Source: Chondrus crispus (taxonomy: Eukaryota > Rhodophyta > Florideophyceae > Gigartinales > Gigartinaceae). From it: a DNA stretch of 64,000 bases. Shown here one piece after another: positions 30,179 through 41,405 of the stretch (within the stretch, counting starts at the first letter, position 1; the number at the start of each line of letters is the position of its first letter). Below the pieces are notes generated by a model, which was given only the letters and a program-made list of their open reading frames with translations, had not been told where the DNA came from and did no database searches. The position numbers and the translations under genes are program-made. Location of the stretch: the NCBI RefSeq assembly GCF_000350225.1, contig NW_005178620.1:124001-188000 (forward strand). Reading direction: 5' to 3'.

Positions 30179-31233
30179 GGAATTTAGGGCGATTGCATTC
30201 GCTGGTAGAACGGAATAAGTGCATGAGGAACATTGTGCTAAAAGTGGCACACGAGGGCGCGAGTCTAGAGGCGGAACGAGATGTACGCGTGCTAAATGGA
30301 TAAATTGAGCCGTGGTGCAACTATCAAGTGTCGCGCTCCAGGGCATGGCCAGCTTGGCAGATGAGCTCGCCATAGAATGACGGTGTGATTTATCTCGATG
30401 TGGGCGAATGTGAAGGGTATACAGAGTCTGTGTCGGACTCTGTAACAGCGGGACTCTCCTGTATGCTTTGTACATACAGAGACATGTTTTTGTTAGACTT
30501 ATTGACTAGACTACAGTAGATATCACACTTCTATGTTCTCAATATCGATTCAGGGATTATGTAGGCTACATTTAGCTATCAACGATAGAGTCCCTTAAGA
30601 ACGTGCCACCTACAATTCTACGTGCCACCTACAATTCTACATGTTTTAGGGTGTAACCGTTTAGACACATTTCGTGGGTGGGGCAACCTCCGTTTTACGG
30701 TAGTGCGCCTACTTTTGTTGTAGAGTCAATAGGACTATAAAGCCAGGTCGAAGACGCTACTCGTCTTCGACCTCAGCACATTCGATCACCTGAACCATCA
30801 ACCCGACAACCCCGTCTCCTGACTGTGTTCACTCTCTGTAGCGGTTGTGAGGCAATAGCCTGCCGCTCCTCCCTCCCTTTAAGGTAACCTTATTTACCAC
30901 CCTTTTACCCTTCACCAAAATCCCCCTCCGGACCGCCCCTTTCGGTCGGTCTCCCGACACTTATAAGTTTACGGGACCGCCGCCCCGTTTGGTCCTGCCC
31001 CGTCCCTGGAATAAGACCCGCCTTAACCAAAGGTCGAATCAACTCGTTTGCGTCTCCGGAATGAGGCCGCCTTATTCAATCAGCCGAATTGGAAATCAAG
31101 AAATTTTTTTACAAGAAACAATTTTGTCCCTAACGTTCACTGTAATAATTACTGTCTAATTTTACAGCGGACGTTATACATTTGGGCGTACTGTACGACA
31201 TACTGTACGCCTGGCGCATTAGCGCAGTTGTTA
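30179..31233. other. Spacer, probably including the Copia-B 5' LTR
   Basis: No supported gene. At 30601-30640 a 20-bp unit (GTGCCACCTACAATTCTAC) is duplicated in tandem. A TATA-like ACTATAAAG at 30734-30742 is followed immediately by an 11-bp-stem hairpin (30745-30755/30763-30773). This resembles an LTR promoter, but the LTR ends cannot be fixed because the 3' partner is lost. Confidence 0.4.
30734..30773 (+). promoter_or_regulatory. TATA box with start-proximal hairpin
   Basis: ACTATAAAG, then a perfect 11-bp stem with a 7-nt loop (AGGTCGAAGAC/GTCTTCGACCT) about 5 bp downstream. Likely the core promoter of Copia-B or of the C2H2 gene. Confidence 0.4.
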
Positions 31234-31905
31234 ATGGCACGGGTAAAGCGCCCTACCAACCACCCCGACGTAATTCGGGAACGTCGCATCGCCGCCGCCG
31301 CCGCCCTCGTTACGGCCGCCACATCGCCACCGCCGTATCACGGCACTCCGTCTACGCGCTCAAGCTTGCCGCTCCGTGTCCGTCCGTCCGCATCCGCTTC
31401 CCCACCGCCAATTGCCTACATCTCCCGAACGCCCCCCCGCGGCGATACCACTCCACCTGTATCGCCGGTCCAGCTTGACGGCTGCGCCTCGCATTCTACC
31501 GTGTTTACGGCCCCCCGCCTCGTCGATACAGAGGCAGTAGAAGCTTCGGACGAGAAAACTTCTACCGCCGCTGCGCCGTCTCTCGACCTCGACGAGGGCC
31601 GCGCACTTACCATCTACCGCGTAGCTACTCAGCGCGCACGACGTAGAGCAAATCCCCCACGCTGCCGTCCTACGCAATACCTCTGCCGCCCTTGCGCTCG
31701 CACCTTTACGAGTTATCGTCAGCGCCGAGTCCACGAAGCTGTTCAACCACATCAGCCGGTAGTTTCTGCAGCATCATACCCACGCGAAAAATTACACTGC
31801 AAGGTTTGTGTCAAGCGCTTTGCTAACGCACACGACGCAGACCAGCATTACGCCGGCACTATCCATCACCGCGCCCTCCACAAGCTGCGCACTATCCAGA
31901 AGTAA
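31234..31905 (+). CDS. Two-finger C2H2 zinc-finger protein (223 aa) upstream of Copia-B gag
   Basis: ATG 31234 (MARVKRPTNHPDVIRERR), stop TAA 31905. The N-terminal 150 residues are Ser/Pro/Thr/Ala-rich and probably disordered. Two C-terminal zinc fingers are intact: CRPCARTFTSYRQRRVHEAVQPH (Cys-x2-Cys-x12-His-x5-His) and CKVCVKRFANAHDADQHYAGTIH, same spacing; the second resembles the matrin/U1-type fingers that bind RNA or double-stranded RNA. It lies on the same strand, about 400 bp before Copia-B gag, after the candidate promoter. It could be an accessory gene of the element or a captured host gene. Confidence 0.6.
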   Translation: MARVKRPTNHPDVIRERRIAAAAALVTAATSPPPYHGTPSTRSSLPLRVRPSASASPPPIAYISRTPPRGDTTPPVSPVQLDGCASHSTVFTAPRLVDTEAVEASDEKTSTAAAPSLDLDEGRALTIYRVATQRARRRANPPRCRPTQYLCRPCARTFTSYRQRRVHEAVQPHQPVVSAASYPREKLHCKVCVKRFANAHDADQHYAGTIHHRALHKLRTIQK

Positions 31906-32313
31906 TTGGAAATTGTTTGGCCAAACTGTAATTGTTAAAAATTTCTAAAGTTTTTACAATATTTGAAAGGGACACTTGTCACTGAAGAATTTTTTTCGGC
32001 GCCACCACGCACCCACGTGTGCTTACCCGCCACGCACCCACGTGTTGTCATTGTGCACGCAACCACGTGTAACTGCGCGCACACGCAACCACGTGTTACT
32101 ACACGCACACCCGCCCACGTGTTCATATCGACTACGCATACACGCGTACTACTATTGAACACGTACACACGTGTCTGCAATACCACTAAGGGTTCAAAAC
32201 AACACACGTTTACACGTAGTACACTCACCACGTACCACAGGAACATTTTTTGACGTTAACGTTCGCGTTTAGCCCGGATCCATTTTATCTATTATTTTGC
32301 AATAATTTTTAAT
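31906..32313 (+). promoter_or_regulatory. CACGTG-box array before Copia-B gag
   Basis: No gene. Between 32014 and 32180 six ACGTG boxes (mostly CCACGTGT) recur at roughly 20-30 bp in an AC-rich context. The same type of array occurs in the LTRs of the Ty3-C family (18350-18545) and Ty3-B (33430-33530). ACGT-core boxes are typical bZIP/bHLH binding sites in plants and algae. Confidence 0.5.
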
Positions 32314-33343
32314 ATGGCTACTCTAAATGGAATCCGAGATGCTTTAACAAGTTATGAACCCAGATCCATGATCCAATGCGATGTTAAGGCTACATTAGCC
32401 CTGCATGTAATGGCGGACCCCCAACCTGACCCCAATGTTTGTTGTAGTAACCTTCGTGCTGACCTTCCCCTCGAAGTTCTATACGCAAGGGAAATGTTAC
32501 GAGGCCCTACTGTTTTATATCGACTTATCCGTGATTACCATGTGGTCAAAGGATTGTCATACACCCCGCACCCTACCACCAACCGTATTTCTCACGGTCT
32601 GATAAACATGCTATATGTCGATGACACTGACCGTATCCTCGCCAATCAAGGTCTCACCAGTTCCGCCTCCGGGTCGACACAAGGAAGCCATCAATCGTTT
32701 CTGCCGACAGTTGAAGCCCCGAACTCCAAGATTGCTCACAATATTTCGTCAAGATTCAAAAAGGAGGACCGGTACACTGGAAAAATCGGAGAAGATATTC
32801 ATGACGCAATCAATAACTATCGCGATTGTGCTGAAGATTTCCACTTAAGTGACGAGCAAATGCTCCGATTCTTCCATAACGTTTTTGATGGTGAAGCGAA
32901 AAGATATTATCGCTCTCACGTCATCCAACATGCCCAAGACTTCAATTCTGCTACTTCACTCATGGTTAACGAGTTCAATAGCCTGACACGACAAAATAGA
33001 GTTCGTAAACTCCTCCAAAATCTCCGACTTTCCCCAATTTTGGAGACGAAAAGAATCCCTGTGTCAGAAGCATTGGAAGAACTTCGTGAAACGATCACAA
33101 AGTACACCCCACAAGGTCCTCCCACGCACCAATCCGAACAAGACAAAACGGAGTATCTGCACGATGCTGTGATTGGAGTCGAGTGGACTAAGAGTGTATT
33201 AACGCAAAGTTTAGCTGCCATACCCCCCTGGACATTTCAACAGCTCTATACTGCCCTTGATGCCGCTTGGCCACAAGAGCAGAAGCAGAAAGAAGGACGC
33301 CGCCGTGATCAGCTTGACATTTCCCGTACGCAGCCCTGCCTTC
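32314..33343 (+). pseudogene. Copia-B gag, N-terminal part
   Basis: ATG 32314, MATLNGIRDALTSYEPR. The capsid-like region includes FKKEDRYTGKIGEDIHDAI and MLRFFHNVFDGEAKRYYRSH. The Ty3-B insertion follows TGCCTTC at 33343. Joining the flanks does not restore one frame: a one-base indel must lie between about 33318 and 33343, since the knuckle-bearing frame on the right meets a TGA at 33315 on the left. Confidence 0.8.
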
Positions 33344-34044
33344 TGTAGTATAACCCCCCCTGGGGGCTTTTTAGTTAGATTGGATCAACAACAGGATCCT
33401 CTACTATATAGCTCGACGCTTTACAGTACAACCGCACGTGTCCACGTGTACACCACGGGGACAACGGACACGCGCATACACGTGCACACGTGTACCACGC
33501 GCGAACGAAGCGCACACGCACCACGGGTAATACGTGTACTGTCAGCCTCGACATAGCTGACAGTATTACAGTGCAGGCCGACCTGCACTACAGTAGCCCG
33601 CTACAGTACCTCGGTACTGTAGTGTTATGATAGATTGTTTTGTATATTAAATATGGAGCAGACCGACGGCGGCGGAGGGGGACAAGCACGGACTTGTCAC
33701 CCACCGACCGTCAAGGTCCGACTTCCCGCTTATTCTAAGGTAGCGCTCGCTAACTACCTTAGAGCGGCACGGAGCGCGGGTTGAGGACGCGCGCGGTACG
33801 CCCACGAGTCGGCTCCGCCTCCGCCCGTCGGTACTGGATCGTTACCCAGTACCGCGCCGGGGCGTCGAGGCGTCGAACCGCTCGCGCGTACCGGCGTCCT
33901 CCCCGTTTCCGCTCTACCACGCTACCCGGGCCCGATGCCCGGTGCCGTTAGCTGGTGTCCCGCTTCACCTCCGTCTTCCCGATCGGACGGGGTCTACGTC
34001 GAGCTGTGCATACACCCCTCTCCGCTGGGGGTGTTTATGCTACA
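33344..34044 (+). repeat. Ty3-B 5' LTR
   Basis: 701 bp. Contains ACGTG boxes (33430-33530), three consecutive hairpins (33537-33622) and an AT-rich TATATTAAATATGG core near 33640-33655. One base after the LTR, TGGTCTCCCGACC (34046 on) starts with the TGG expected of a tRNA primer-binding site. Confidence 0.93.
33537..33622 (+). promoter_or_regulatory. Three consecutive hairpins in Ty3-B LTR
   Basis: Stems of 10 bp (33537-33546/33556-33565), 8 bp (33570-33577/33582-33589) and 10 bp (33601-33610/33613-33622), just upstream of the AT-rich core. The block is repeated unchanged in the 3' LTR from 43753. Confidence 0.7.
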
Positions 34045-34124
34045 GTGGTCTCCCGACCTAGAAGACCCTGGAGCCCGATCTTCGAGAAGACTTCCGCTTC
34101 CCTCCGCGAACCGATCGCGTCGAG

Positions 34125-36695
34125 ATGAGCCAAGAGTTTGAGCCCTCGATCCGCTCCGAAGCGGCGGATCTGAGTCCGGCCGCTGTGCAGTCCCCATCCG
34201 CCCCGTCGGACGACGGCGACGCAGGTCCTCGTGACCGCGAACCGTCGCTCGGTTCCTCCGAGGAAAGAGCGGCGGCGATCTTCGAACGCATAGCCGAATA
34301 CATCGAGGAAGTCCGTACTTCCCTTCGGATCGATGTATCGGACCATGTATACACTCGATGTATGGCCGAGCTCTGCTCCCTGCGTGAAGGGAGGTTCGAT
34401 AGAGTGACGCAGTCCTTAGAGAATCTCCGAGCACTGATCGACGAGTTACACTCGCGGATAGTGCTCGTCGAAGACTCCCGTTTCGCCTCGCCCGGACCGT
34501 CCGGGCAAGGTCGCCCTGAGAGGCCGACCTCGGTGAGACGACCCGAGGACCGAACCTCTCCGTCCGCAGAGCAATTGGGTGCGTTCGCGCACCTCTCCGC
34601 TGAGCTCGACGCCACTCGTCGGCGTGCTCGTGACATGGAACGTACCATGGCCGAAAGGCTACCCGGTGCCCCCTCGAGAGGGCCCGGTGGTACCGTACCT
34701 CCGAGCGCCGGCGCCCCCGAAGGTTGGCGTCCGACTGGTGCCGCTACCAGTCGGATTGCAGAAGGAAACCGTCCTCCGATAGACGCGAACTTCGCGTCTG
34801 AGACCCAAGCCTTGCCGGCTATCGCCGGAAGTAGGCGGCAAGTGGACCGAGTATCGTACGCGGACGAACAGGACCGTGGAGGAGCCGCCCGCGGATCCGG
34901 AGAACCAATGTTCTCCGTCGATCCCCGCTGGGGCGGCTACCCGCCGGCGAGTTACGCCGAGCATCCAGGTCCGGTAGACGTCCGTACGCTACCGGTTACC
35001 TCCTTCGGCACGCTGGGTCCCGCTGAACCCGGGCTCGAGCCGGTACATACGATGATCCAAGAGTTCAGCGCCGTTGCTGACTATCGTATATACCGCTTGG
35101 ATAACACCTCGAGGCTCGTTACCTCGGGTGACGCCGGACGGATCGCGAAGTACGTCCAACGCTGTCGTGGGATCTGTCCCACGATGCGCAGCTTCGACGG
35201 TACCGACCCGATCCAGCTGCTGCCGTTCTTGAAGAATATCCGAATCACCTTCAACTCGCAACACCTGACCGAAGGTGTTGCGGTACGAGTCCTCGCGCAC
35301 TTCCTCGAGCGCGACGCGGAGCGACTGTATACGAGTTATACGATGCGTGGCCTCCGCGCAGGCCAGCTCCACGACGACGTGAGCTGGCCGGGGCTCGTGA
35401 ATCAATTCTTGAAACGCTACCTCACGGACGACGTGTTAGGTGAAGCGTACGACGCTGTCGCTACGGCGAGACAGCAATGGCATGAGACGGAAAGCACGTT
35501 TGCTGACCGACTCGAGACTGCCGCGTTCCGATTCACGGCAGTCTTCACCGAACAGTCCCTCGCGCACTACTTCGTGCGGGGACTTGCACCGGCAACCCGT
35601 GGCGCAGAATCCGAGACTGTTCAAAGGCTGCCAGGCAGTCAGAAGACCGATCTTCCAACCATCCGCCGTATCGCCACGGCGGAAGGCACGACGTACCGCG
35701 CTCGGCGCGGTTTACCCCTACCGGATACGAAACCGGCAGGGAGGGCTGGCAGGACTACGAAGTCCGCCGCAACAAGTTCGCCCGCCTCGACCCTCCACAT
35801 CGGAGAGGATGAGTGGCAGCCCGACCCTGTCCTCATTACGCAAGGAGCAGGGCCCGTGGGGGCACGAACCCCCTCACCGATGTCGACCGCAACGACATCG
35901 AGTTATGCGACCGCATTCGCGGCCCCTCCGAGAGTGGAAAGGGGCACGGACCCCCGCGTCGCCGAGCTCGATATCTCGAGTCGAGATAAGGGAAGCGCCT
36001 CGCCTCGCGTGCCCCTCCTCACCGATGAGGAGGCGCGGCACGCGGCGACCTTCGCCTCGACGGACGGCAGCGCGTACGTGTGCTGGCTATGCCGTACGTA
36101 CGGACACGCCATGTACGCCTGCCCGTTTCTGTCGCCGGAACAACGGATGTTCACGGCGTACAGGAACTACCGCTACCAGATGGAGACGCGCCCCGGTGCG
36201 CGTAATCTCCTCCGGCAGGCGGCGGGCGAGGGCCGTCCCCCGCGTCAAGGTTTCCCGAACCGATCGGGTGGGGGCGCACGCTTCGCCCCCCGTGGAGGCG
36301 GGTACCGTCGTAACGAAGTCGATCGTCGGGATCGACCCGCCTACCGGCAGGCGGACACAAGGTACCCGCACCAAGGAGAGAGAGGGGACCGAGACCGTTC
36401 TCGGTTACCCCAACACGTACAAAATGCGATAATGTACTTGCAGGACTGGGTAGAGGATCCGTACCCTCTACCCACGGACGGTCACGAAGGAGAGCCGACT
36501 CGCTTCGTCCCCCATATCCTGCGACGACCGGACGGCGCAGGTCAAGGCCCGGAAGTACCCGAATACTTCGCCACGGCCGCCGAGCCGCAGTGGGGGAATC
36601 GTCCCGACCCACGCGGCCGGCTACTGAAAGAAGACCTGGCCGTCGATAGCCAGGAGGTTAGCTCCGATAGCACGGGTAGTTCGAAAAAAGGGTAA
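34125..36695 (+). CDS. Ty3-B Gag (856 aa, intact)
   Basis: ATG 34125, stop TAA 36695. The N-terminal third has coiled-coil-like and acidic stretches. The retrotransposon-gag capsid core lies around residues 345-500 (RSFDGTDPIQLLPFLKNIR, AHFLERDAERLYTSYT, WPGLVNQFLKRYLTDD). A zinc knuckle CWLCRTYGHAMYAC fits C-x2-C-x4-H-x4-C near residue 650, followed by an Arg/Gly-rich RNA-binding segment. This long gag is fully open although pol is broken. Separated by 140 bp from pol, which is in another phase with its own ATG. Confidence 0.88.
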   Translation: MSQEFEPSIRSEAADLSPAAVQSPSAPSDDGDAGPRDREPSLGSSEERAAAIFERIAEYIEEVRTSLRIDVSDHVYTRCMAELCSLREGRFDRVTQSLENLRALIDELHSRIVLVEDSRFASPGPSGQGRPERPTSVRRPEDRTSPSAEQLGAFAHLSAELDATRRRARDMERTMAERLPGAPSRGPGGTVPPSAGAPEGWRPTGAATSRIAEGNRPPIDANFASETQALPAIAGSRRQVDRVSYADEQDRGGAARGSGEPMFSVDPRWGGYPPASYAEHPGPVDVRTLPVTSFGTLGPAEPGLEPVHTMIQEFSAVADYRIYRLDNTSRLVTSGDAGRIAKYVQRCRGICPTMRSFDGTDPIQLLPFLKNIRITFNSQHLTEGVAVRVLAHFLERDAERLYTSYTMRGLRAGQLHDDVSWPGLVNQFLKRYLTDDVLGEAYDAVATARQQWHETESTFADRLETAAFRFTAVFTEQSLAHYFVRGLAPATRGAESETVQRLPGSQKTDLPTIRRIATAEGTTYRARRGLPLPDTKPAGRAGRTTKSAATSSPASTLHIGEDEWQPDPVLITQGAGPVGARTPSPMSTATTSSYATAFAAPPRVERGTDPRVAELDISSRDKGSASPRVPLLTDEEARHAATFASTDGSAYVCWLCRTYGHAMYACPFLSPEQRMFTAYRNYRYQMETRPGARNLLRQAAGEGRPPRQGFPNRSGGGARFAPRGGGYRRNEVDRRDRPAYRQADTRYPHQGERGDRDRSRLPQHVQNAIMYLQDWVEDPYPLPTDGHEGEPTRFVPHILRRPDGAGQGPEVPEYFATAAEPQWGNRPDPRGRLLKEDLAVDSQEVSSDSTGSSKKG

Positions 36696-36835
36696 AGACG
36701 GTTACGTACACGCGGTCGCGTGAGCCATCTTTTCCCCACGAACTAGACCCGACCCCGCGTGCTCGCGAAGGACACGGGGGGTATTGTCCGATAATACATC
36801 CCCCGTTACCGGAGGCGAGCACGGGAGCTTCTGTA

Positions 36836-39800
36836 ATGCCGATACAGGAGGGAGCGCACGTCGAGGCCTCCGAAGGCCCGACGTTAGGAGGACAAGACAA
36901 CGGGACAGCCGACGTCCCAGTGAGGCGTAACAAGGGCGACGGGGGCAACGACGACCGAAAAGATTCGGTCGACCCCCTGACTCCCGCGAGCCCAAGGTCG
37001 CCGGAGAAAGGTCCGTGTCGTACGGACTCGAATAATCCGAGGGGCGTCACTGATCCGCGGACGCCCCAAGAAAGGGGGAGAAGGAAACGCAAGCGGGGCC
37101 AGCACCGAAATCGAGGGCCCCGGCGGAACGACCTCACCGATAAGGCCGCCCCGAAGGTTGTCGACGGCGTCATTTGCCTTATGACGTCGAAGATTTACAA
37201 CGTCCTCGGCTCGATAGCCACAGAGGGAAATGCATTTAAACCCCGCACGATCGACGTTGATACGTGCTCGGGGTATAATCTGGTGAGGAAAGCCGACCTT
37301 CCCCCCGATTGGGCGCGTTACGTCGTGCACGACGCACCTCTGCCACGATTGGCAGGCGCGAATAGCAACCCCCTTAAGCTTTCGGCCGTCGTCCGCCTGG
37401 CCGTGCGATTGAGGAACACGGTGTTCCGAATTCCGTTCGTAGTCGCGGACCAGCTCGCCGTGCCGGTCCTTCTCGGCACGGCCTTCATCGATACGCACGT
37501 GCGATGTATCGACATCGAGGCTCAACGGATGGAGCTGCGCCAAAGTGGCTCTGTTGCCATCGTCGACGGAAAAGGGGAGCCGACTCCCCGTACCAGGCGT
37601 AGCGGACGCCAGACGAGACGGCCCGATGTACGAGAGGAGGCCCCGCAGGCGATCCGAATCGCCCGCTGGGTCACCATCCCCGCGAAGTCGCAAGCCCGAG
37701 TGCGCGTCACCACCGCGGGGAGGGGTCTCGTATTCATGGAGCCGAAGCCGTCACTTCAACACCGACATGGAGTGAGGCTGACGAACGGCGTCGTCGAGGT
37801 ACTGCCGAATCAGACCTTCGACGTCCTCGTCGCGAACTTTTCGCGACGGGAAAGGCGGCTTCCGAAGCACACCGTCGTGGGGTACGCGACGCGCAACCCC
37901 CTCGCGATCCTGACGCCCGAACGTCGCGTCGCCGAGGGGGTCGCACACGCGCTACACCTGACCGACTTGACCGATCAAGTCGGGAAGGCAAGAGCTGGAC
38001 AACCAAGCTCCGATGAGCTAGAGACCGTTAGGAGGGAACAGGTGGGTACGAACGATCGACCACCAAGAGACCAACCGACGGCGGGAGGCACCGTAAGCCC
38101 CCACAAAAAGGATCCCAAAAATCCACTGATGGATTGGGAAAAAGAGGTGCACTTGTCATTCATCGACGATGACAAGCTCCGTGGCCACGTACTCGAGATG
38201 CTCCGTAAGCATTCGAGTCTGTGGAGCCGTGCGCTTGGAACGATCCGAGCCACGGAGCACCGCATCCCTCTCGAACCGGGAACGAAACCGATTCGTTCGA
38301 TGCCCTATCGGAAGGGGCCCGCCATGCGCGAGATGGTTGCCAAGGAGGTCAACCAAATGCTGAACGCAGGGGTTATCGAACCGGCGAGCACCGAGTGGGC
38401 GTCCCCGATGGTGCTCGTCCCGAAGAAAGACGGTTCTCTTCGGTTCTGCGTGGACTACCGGCGTCTCAACGCGAAGACCGCAGCGGATTCGTATCCGCTG
38501 CCCCGTTGGACGACTGCATCGACTCGTTAGGAGATGCAGCTGTCTTTACGACGTTGGACTGCAATTCCGGTTATTGGCAGATCCCCGTCGCTCCGGAGGA
38601 CCGGGATAAGACCACGTTTACGACGCACATGGGCACGTTTCGCCACCTGCGCATGCCGTTCGGACTAAAAGGGGCACCGGCCACCTTCCAACGTGCATTG
38701 GATATTATCATTTTCGGAGTCCGCTGGCAAATATGCCTCGTCTATCTCGATGACGTCATAGTGTTCTCGCGTACGGACGCGGAACACGCGAAGCATCTCG
38801 ACACTGTCTTGAGCTTGTTAGGGAGTGCCGGCATCTCCCTCAGGCTCAAGAAGTGTAGCTTCTTTCAACCGAAGGTACACTACCTGGGGCACGTCATCTC
38901 CCCAGGTAAGTTGAGCGTGGCCGATACGGCGGCCGACGCCTTCCGGACGTTCATGTTCCCGAGGACCCTGACGCAGGTGCGCTCGTTCCTCGGGGCGTGT
39001 AACGTATATCACCGCTTCGTTAAGGGCTTCTCGAAAATAGCCCGCCCGTTGACGGATATGACGCGCAAGGATTCCGATCCTGACTTCTATAATCCTACCG
39101 AGGATCAACTCCAGGCGTTCGAGAACGTTAAGGAGTGCATGATCGCTCCGCCGATCCTCGCGCTGCCTCGGCACGGACGACCGTACAGGATCGACACCGA
39201 CGCGAGCGCCTACCAACTAGGCTGCACGCTGCTCCAAGAGCACGACCAGCCAAGCGATTGGCGCCCCGTTGGGTATTGGTCTTACTCGCTGAACGACAGC
39301 GAACGAAACTACAGCGCTACCGAGCACGAATGCTTCGCCGTAGTGTGGGCCGTCCGCACACTACGGCCGTACGTTGAAGGCACGAAGTTCACAGTCCGAA
39401 CGGATCACGACGCCTTGAGGTGGCTCATGTCCCTCACCGAGAGTTCCGGAAGACTCACCCGGTGGCGGCTACGTCTGGCTGAATACGACTTCACCATTCA
39501 GTACCGCACCGGGCGCGTGCACCAGGTACCGGACGCCCTGTCACGCCTCGTGTCGCCGAGAGTCGCCGACGACCCTCGCCCCAGCGTCGAGGTGGATGAC
39601 GACATTCCCACCTTCGACGCGAGCACGACTGTTCGAGACGTATCGAACGAGCTCGCGGGCCACGTTTGCATTGCGAGCTGCGACCACGAGGTCGAGCACA
39701 TCTTCGCGACGACACGGAACCAAGCCAGCTCACGAAGAAGGTCGCGCGCCCGAGCGCGCGACGAGCCCAGGGGCGACGACGAAGCCCCCGCTCTCCAAGG

Positions 39801-41405
39801 ACCCAATTCGTTCTGGGAGGAGAATGACGAGTTCGACGCCACCGACATCGAGCGCACCGCAGACCACGAGGCTGGCGCGCCCGAATCTTCGGTCGCCCCT
39901 CCGCAGGACGACCTTCCGGCTCCTCTTACGATAGAGGAGATTGCCGAAGAGCAACGCGTGGATGACTTGTGCCAAACCGTTTTGGCACGACAGTGGACTC
40001 TGCGTTCTTCGAGGACCACCAGGGGGTGCTCAAACGGAGACACCCCTTCGACCCTGCTATCGTGCAGGTGGTGGTACCTCGAACGCTCCGCGCCAGGCTC
40101 CTTCGCCTGTGCCACAACCCGGTCATCGCAGGGCACCCGGGCCAGAACCGTATGTACTACGCGCTCCGTCGCGAGTACTACTGGCCCCATCTGGCCGCAG
40201 ATGTTGCCGCCACGGTGCGAGGTTGTCGAACCTGCGCGATGAACCGGGTCAAGCTGAGGAAACATCTCAACCGATTGAGATTGTTTCCAGCTACGAGGCC
40301 GCTCCAGAGTCTGGCCATCGACATCTTGGGGCCGCTCCCCAAGACGAAGACAGGAAAACGGTTCCTGCTCGTGATCACGGACCGTTTTAGCAAGCTGACG
40401 CAAGTCGTTGCGCTTCGCACGATAACTGCATACACCGTCGCAGTTGCGTTCTGCGAATCGTGGGTGTTTAAGTACGGCGTGCCGCGCACGTTGCTGTCGG
40501 ATAACGGACCGCAGTTTAATGCCAAGTTCTTCTACAGCACGTGCCGTGTTCTGGGGATAACTAATATGTACACATCGGCGTACCATCCCCAGACGAACGG
40601 GCAAGTCGAGCGATACAACCGAACGATCGCTGCAATGCTACGCAACTACGTAGGAGAGCATCAAGATGACTGGGACGTGTACGTAGGGCCGCTTACGTAT
40701 GCGTATAACTCCCACGTACACCGCACCACCAACACGACGCCGTTCGAGCTCGTGCTCAGCAGGCCACCGCCGGAGTTCTCGCTTCGACGAGCCGACGGTG
40801 ACGTTCCCCCTGCCGACAGGGGGAACCAAAGTGCCGAATTCCTCAAGACCTTGGATTCGACAATCCAGAGGGCCTACGGGAGCCTGCGTCGGACGCAGGC
40901 TCGCTACAAGCGCGACTTCGATAAGCGCATACGACGGATCAATTCGCGACTCCATCCGGGAGAGTACGTATACCTCAACCCCACCGACGGGGGGAAGACT
41001 TCGAACAAGCTCGCGTCCCCCGCGGTCGGACCCTACCGCGTCCTCGCGAACGACCACCGAACCATCACGATCGATCGTGATGGGGTCACTGAGCGGGTCT
41101 CAGCAGATCGCTGCGTATACGCGCCACCACCGACGGACGCACTACGGGCGAGCACAACAACCCCAGCTGACCTCGCCAACAAGGTCAGAGAGGGGACACA
41201 GTACGCTGTCGAGCGACTACTGAAGCACCGGGATATGGTAGACGGAACTATCGAGTTCCTCATCAAGTGGGCGGATTTCGACACGCCCACCTGGACTGCG
41301 CGGACTCACGTCCCGGAGGAGTTGGTGTCTCGTTACGCCCAACGCCTCCGGAGGCGCACCGGCATGGACCTCAACTCAAACATGAACGCAGACGTTCAAG
41401 CTTGA
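36836..41405 (+). pseudogene. Ty3-B pol: protease, RT, RNase H, integrase, chromodomain (two frameshifts)
   Basis: ATG 36836. The protease region has TIDVDTCSGYNLV (D-T-C-S-G, an unusual active-site variant) and VPVLLGTAFIDTHV. RT: FVPKKDGS-type LVPKKDGSLRFCVDYRRLN, then a one-base deletion near 38505, LDCNSGYWQIPV, MPFGLKGAPATFQRA and CLVYLDDVIVFSRT (Y-L-D-D intact). RNase H: RIDTDASAYQLGCTLLQ, TEHECFAVVWAVR, VRTDHDALRWLM. A second one-base shift lies near 39970-40000. Integrase: HPGQNRMYYALRREYYW, C-x2-C, LAIDILGPLPKT, SDNGPQFNAKFF, AYHPQTNGQVERYNR; a C-terminal chromodomain-like ERLLKHRDMVDGTIEFLIKW ends at 41405. Confidence 0.92.

Noticed and set aside
31999..32180. Regularly spaced repeats resembling a CRISPR-like array
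   Set aside because: Spacing and units are irregular, the shared core is only the ACGTG box, there are no cas genes, and the genome is eukaryotic.
35440..36432. 330-aa second-frame ORF inside Ty3-B gag
   Set aside because: Arg/Ser-rich shadow of the gag frame, which carries the capsid core and zinc knuckle.
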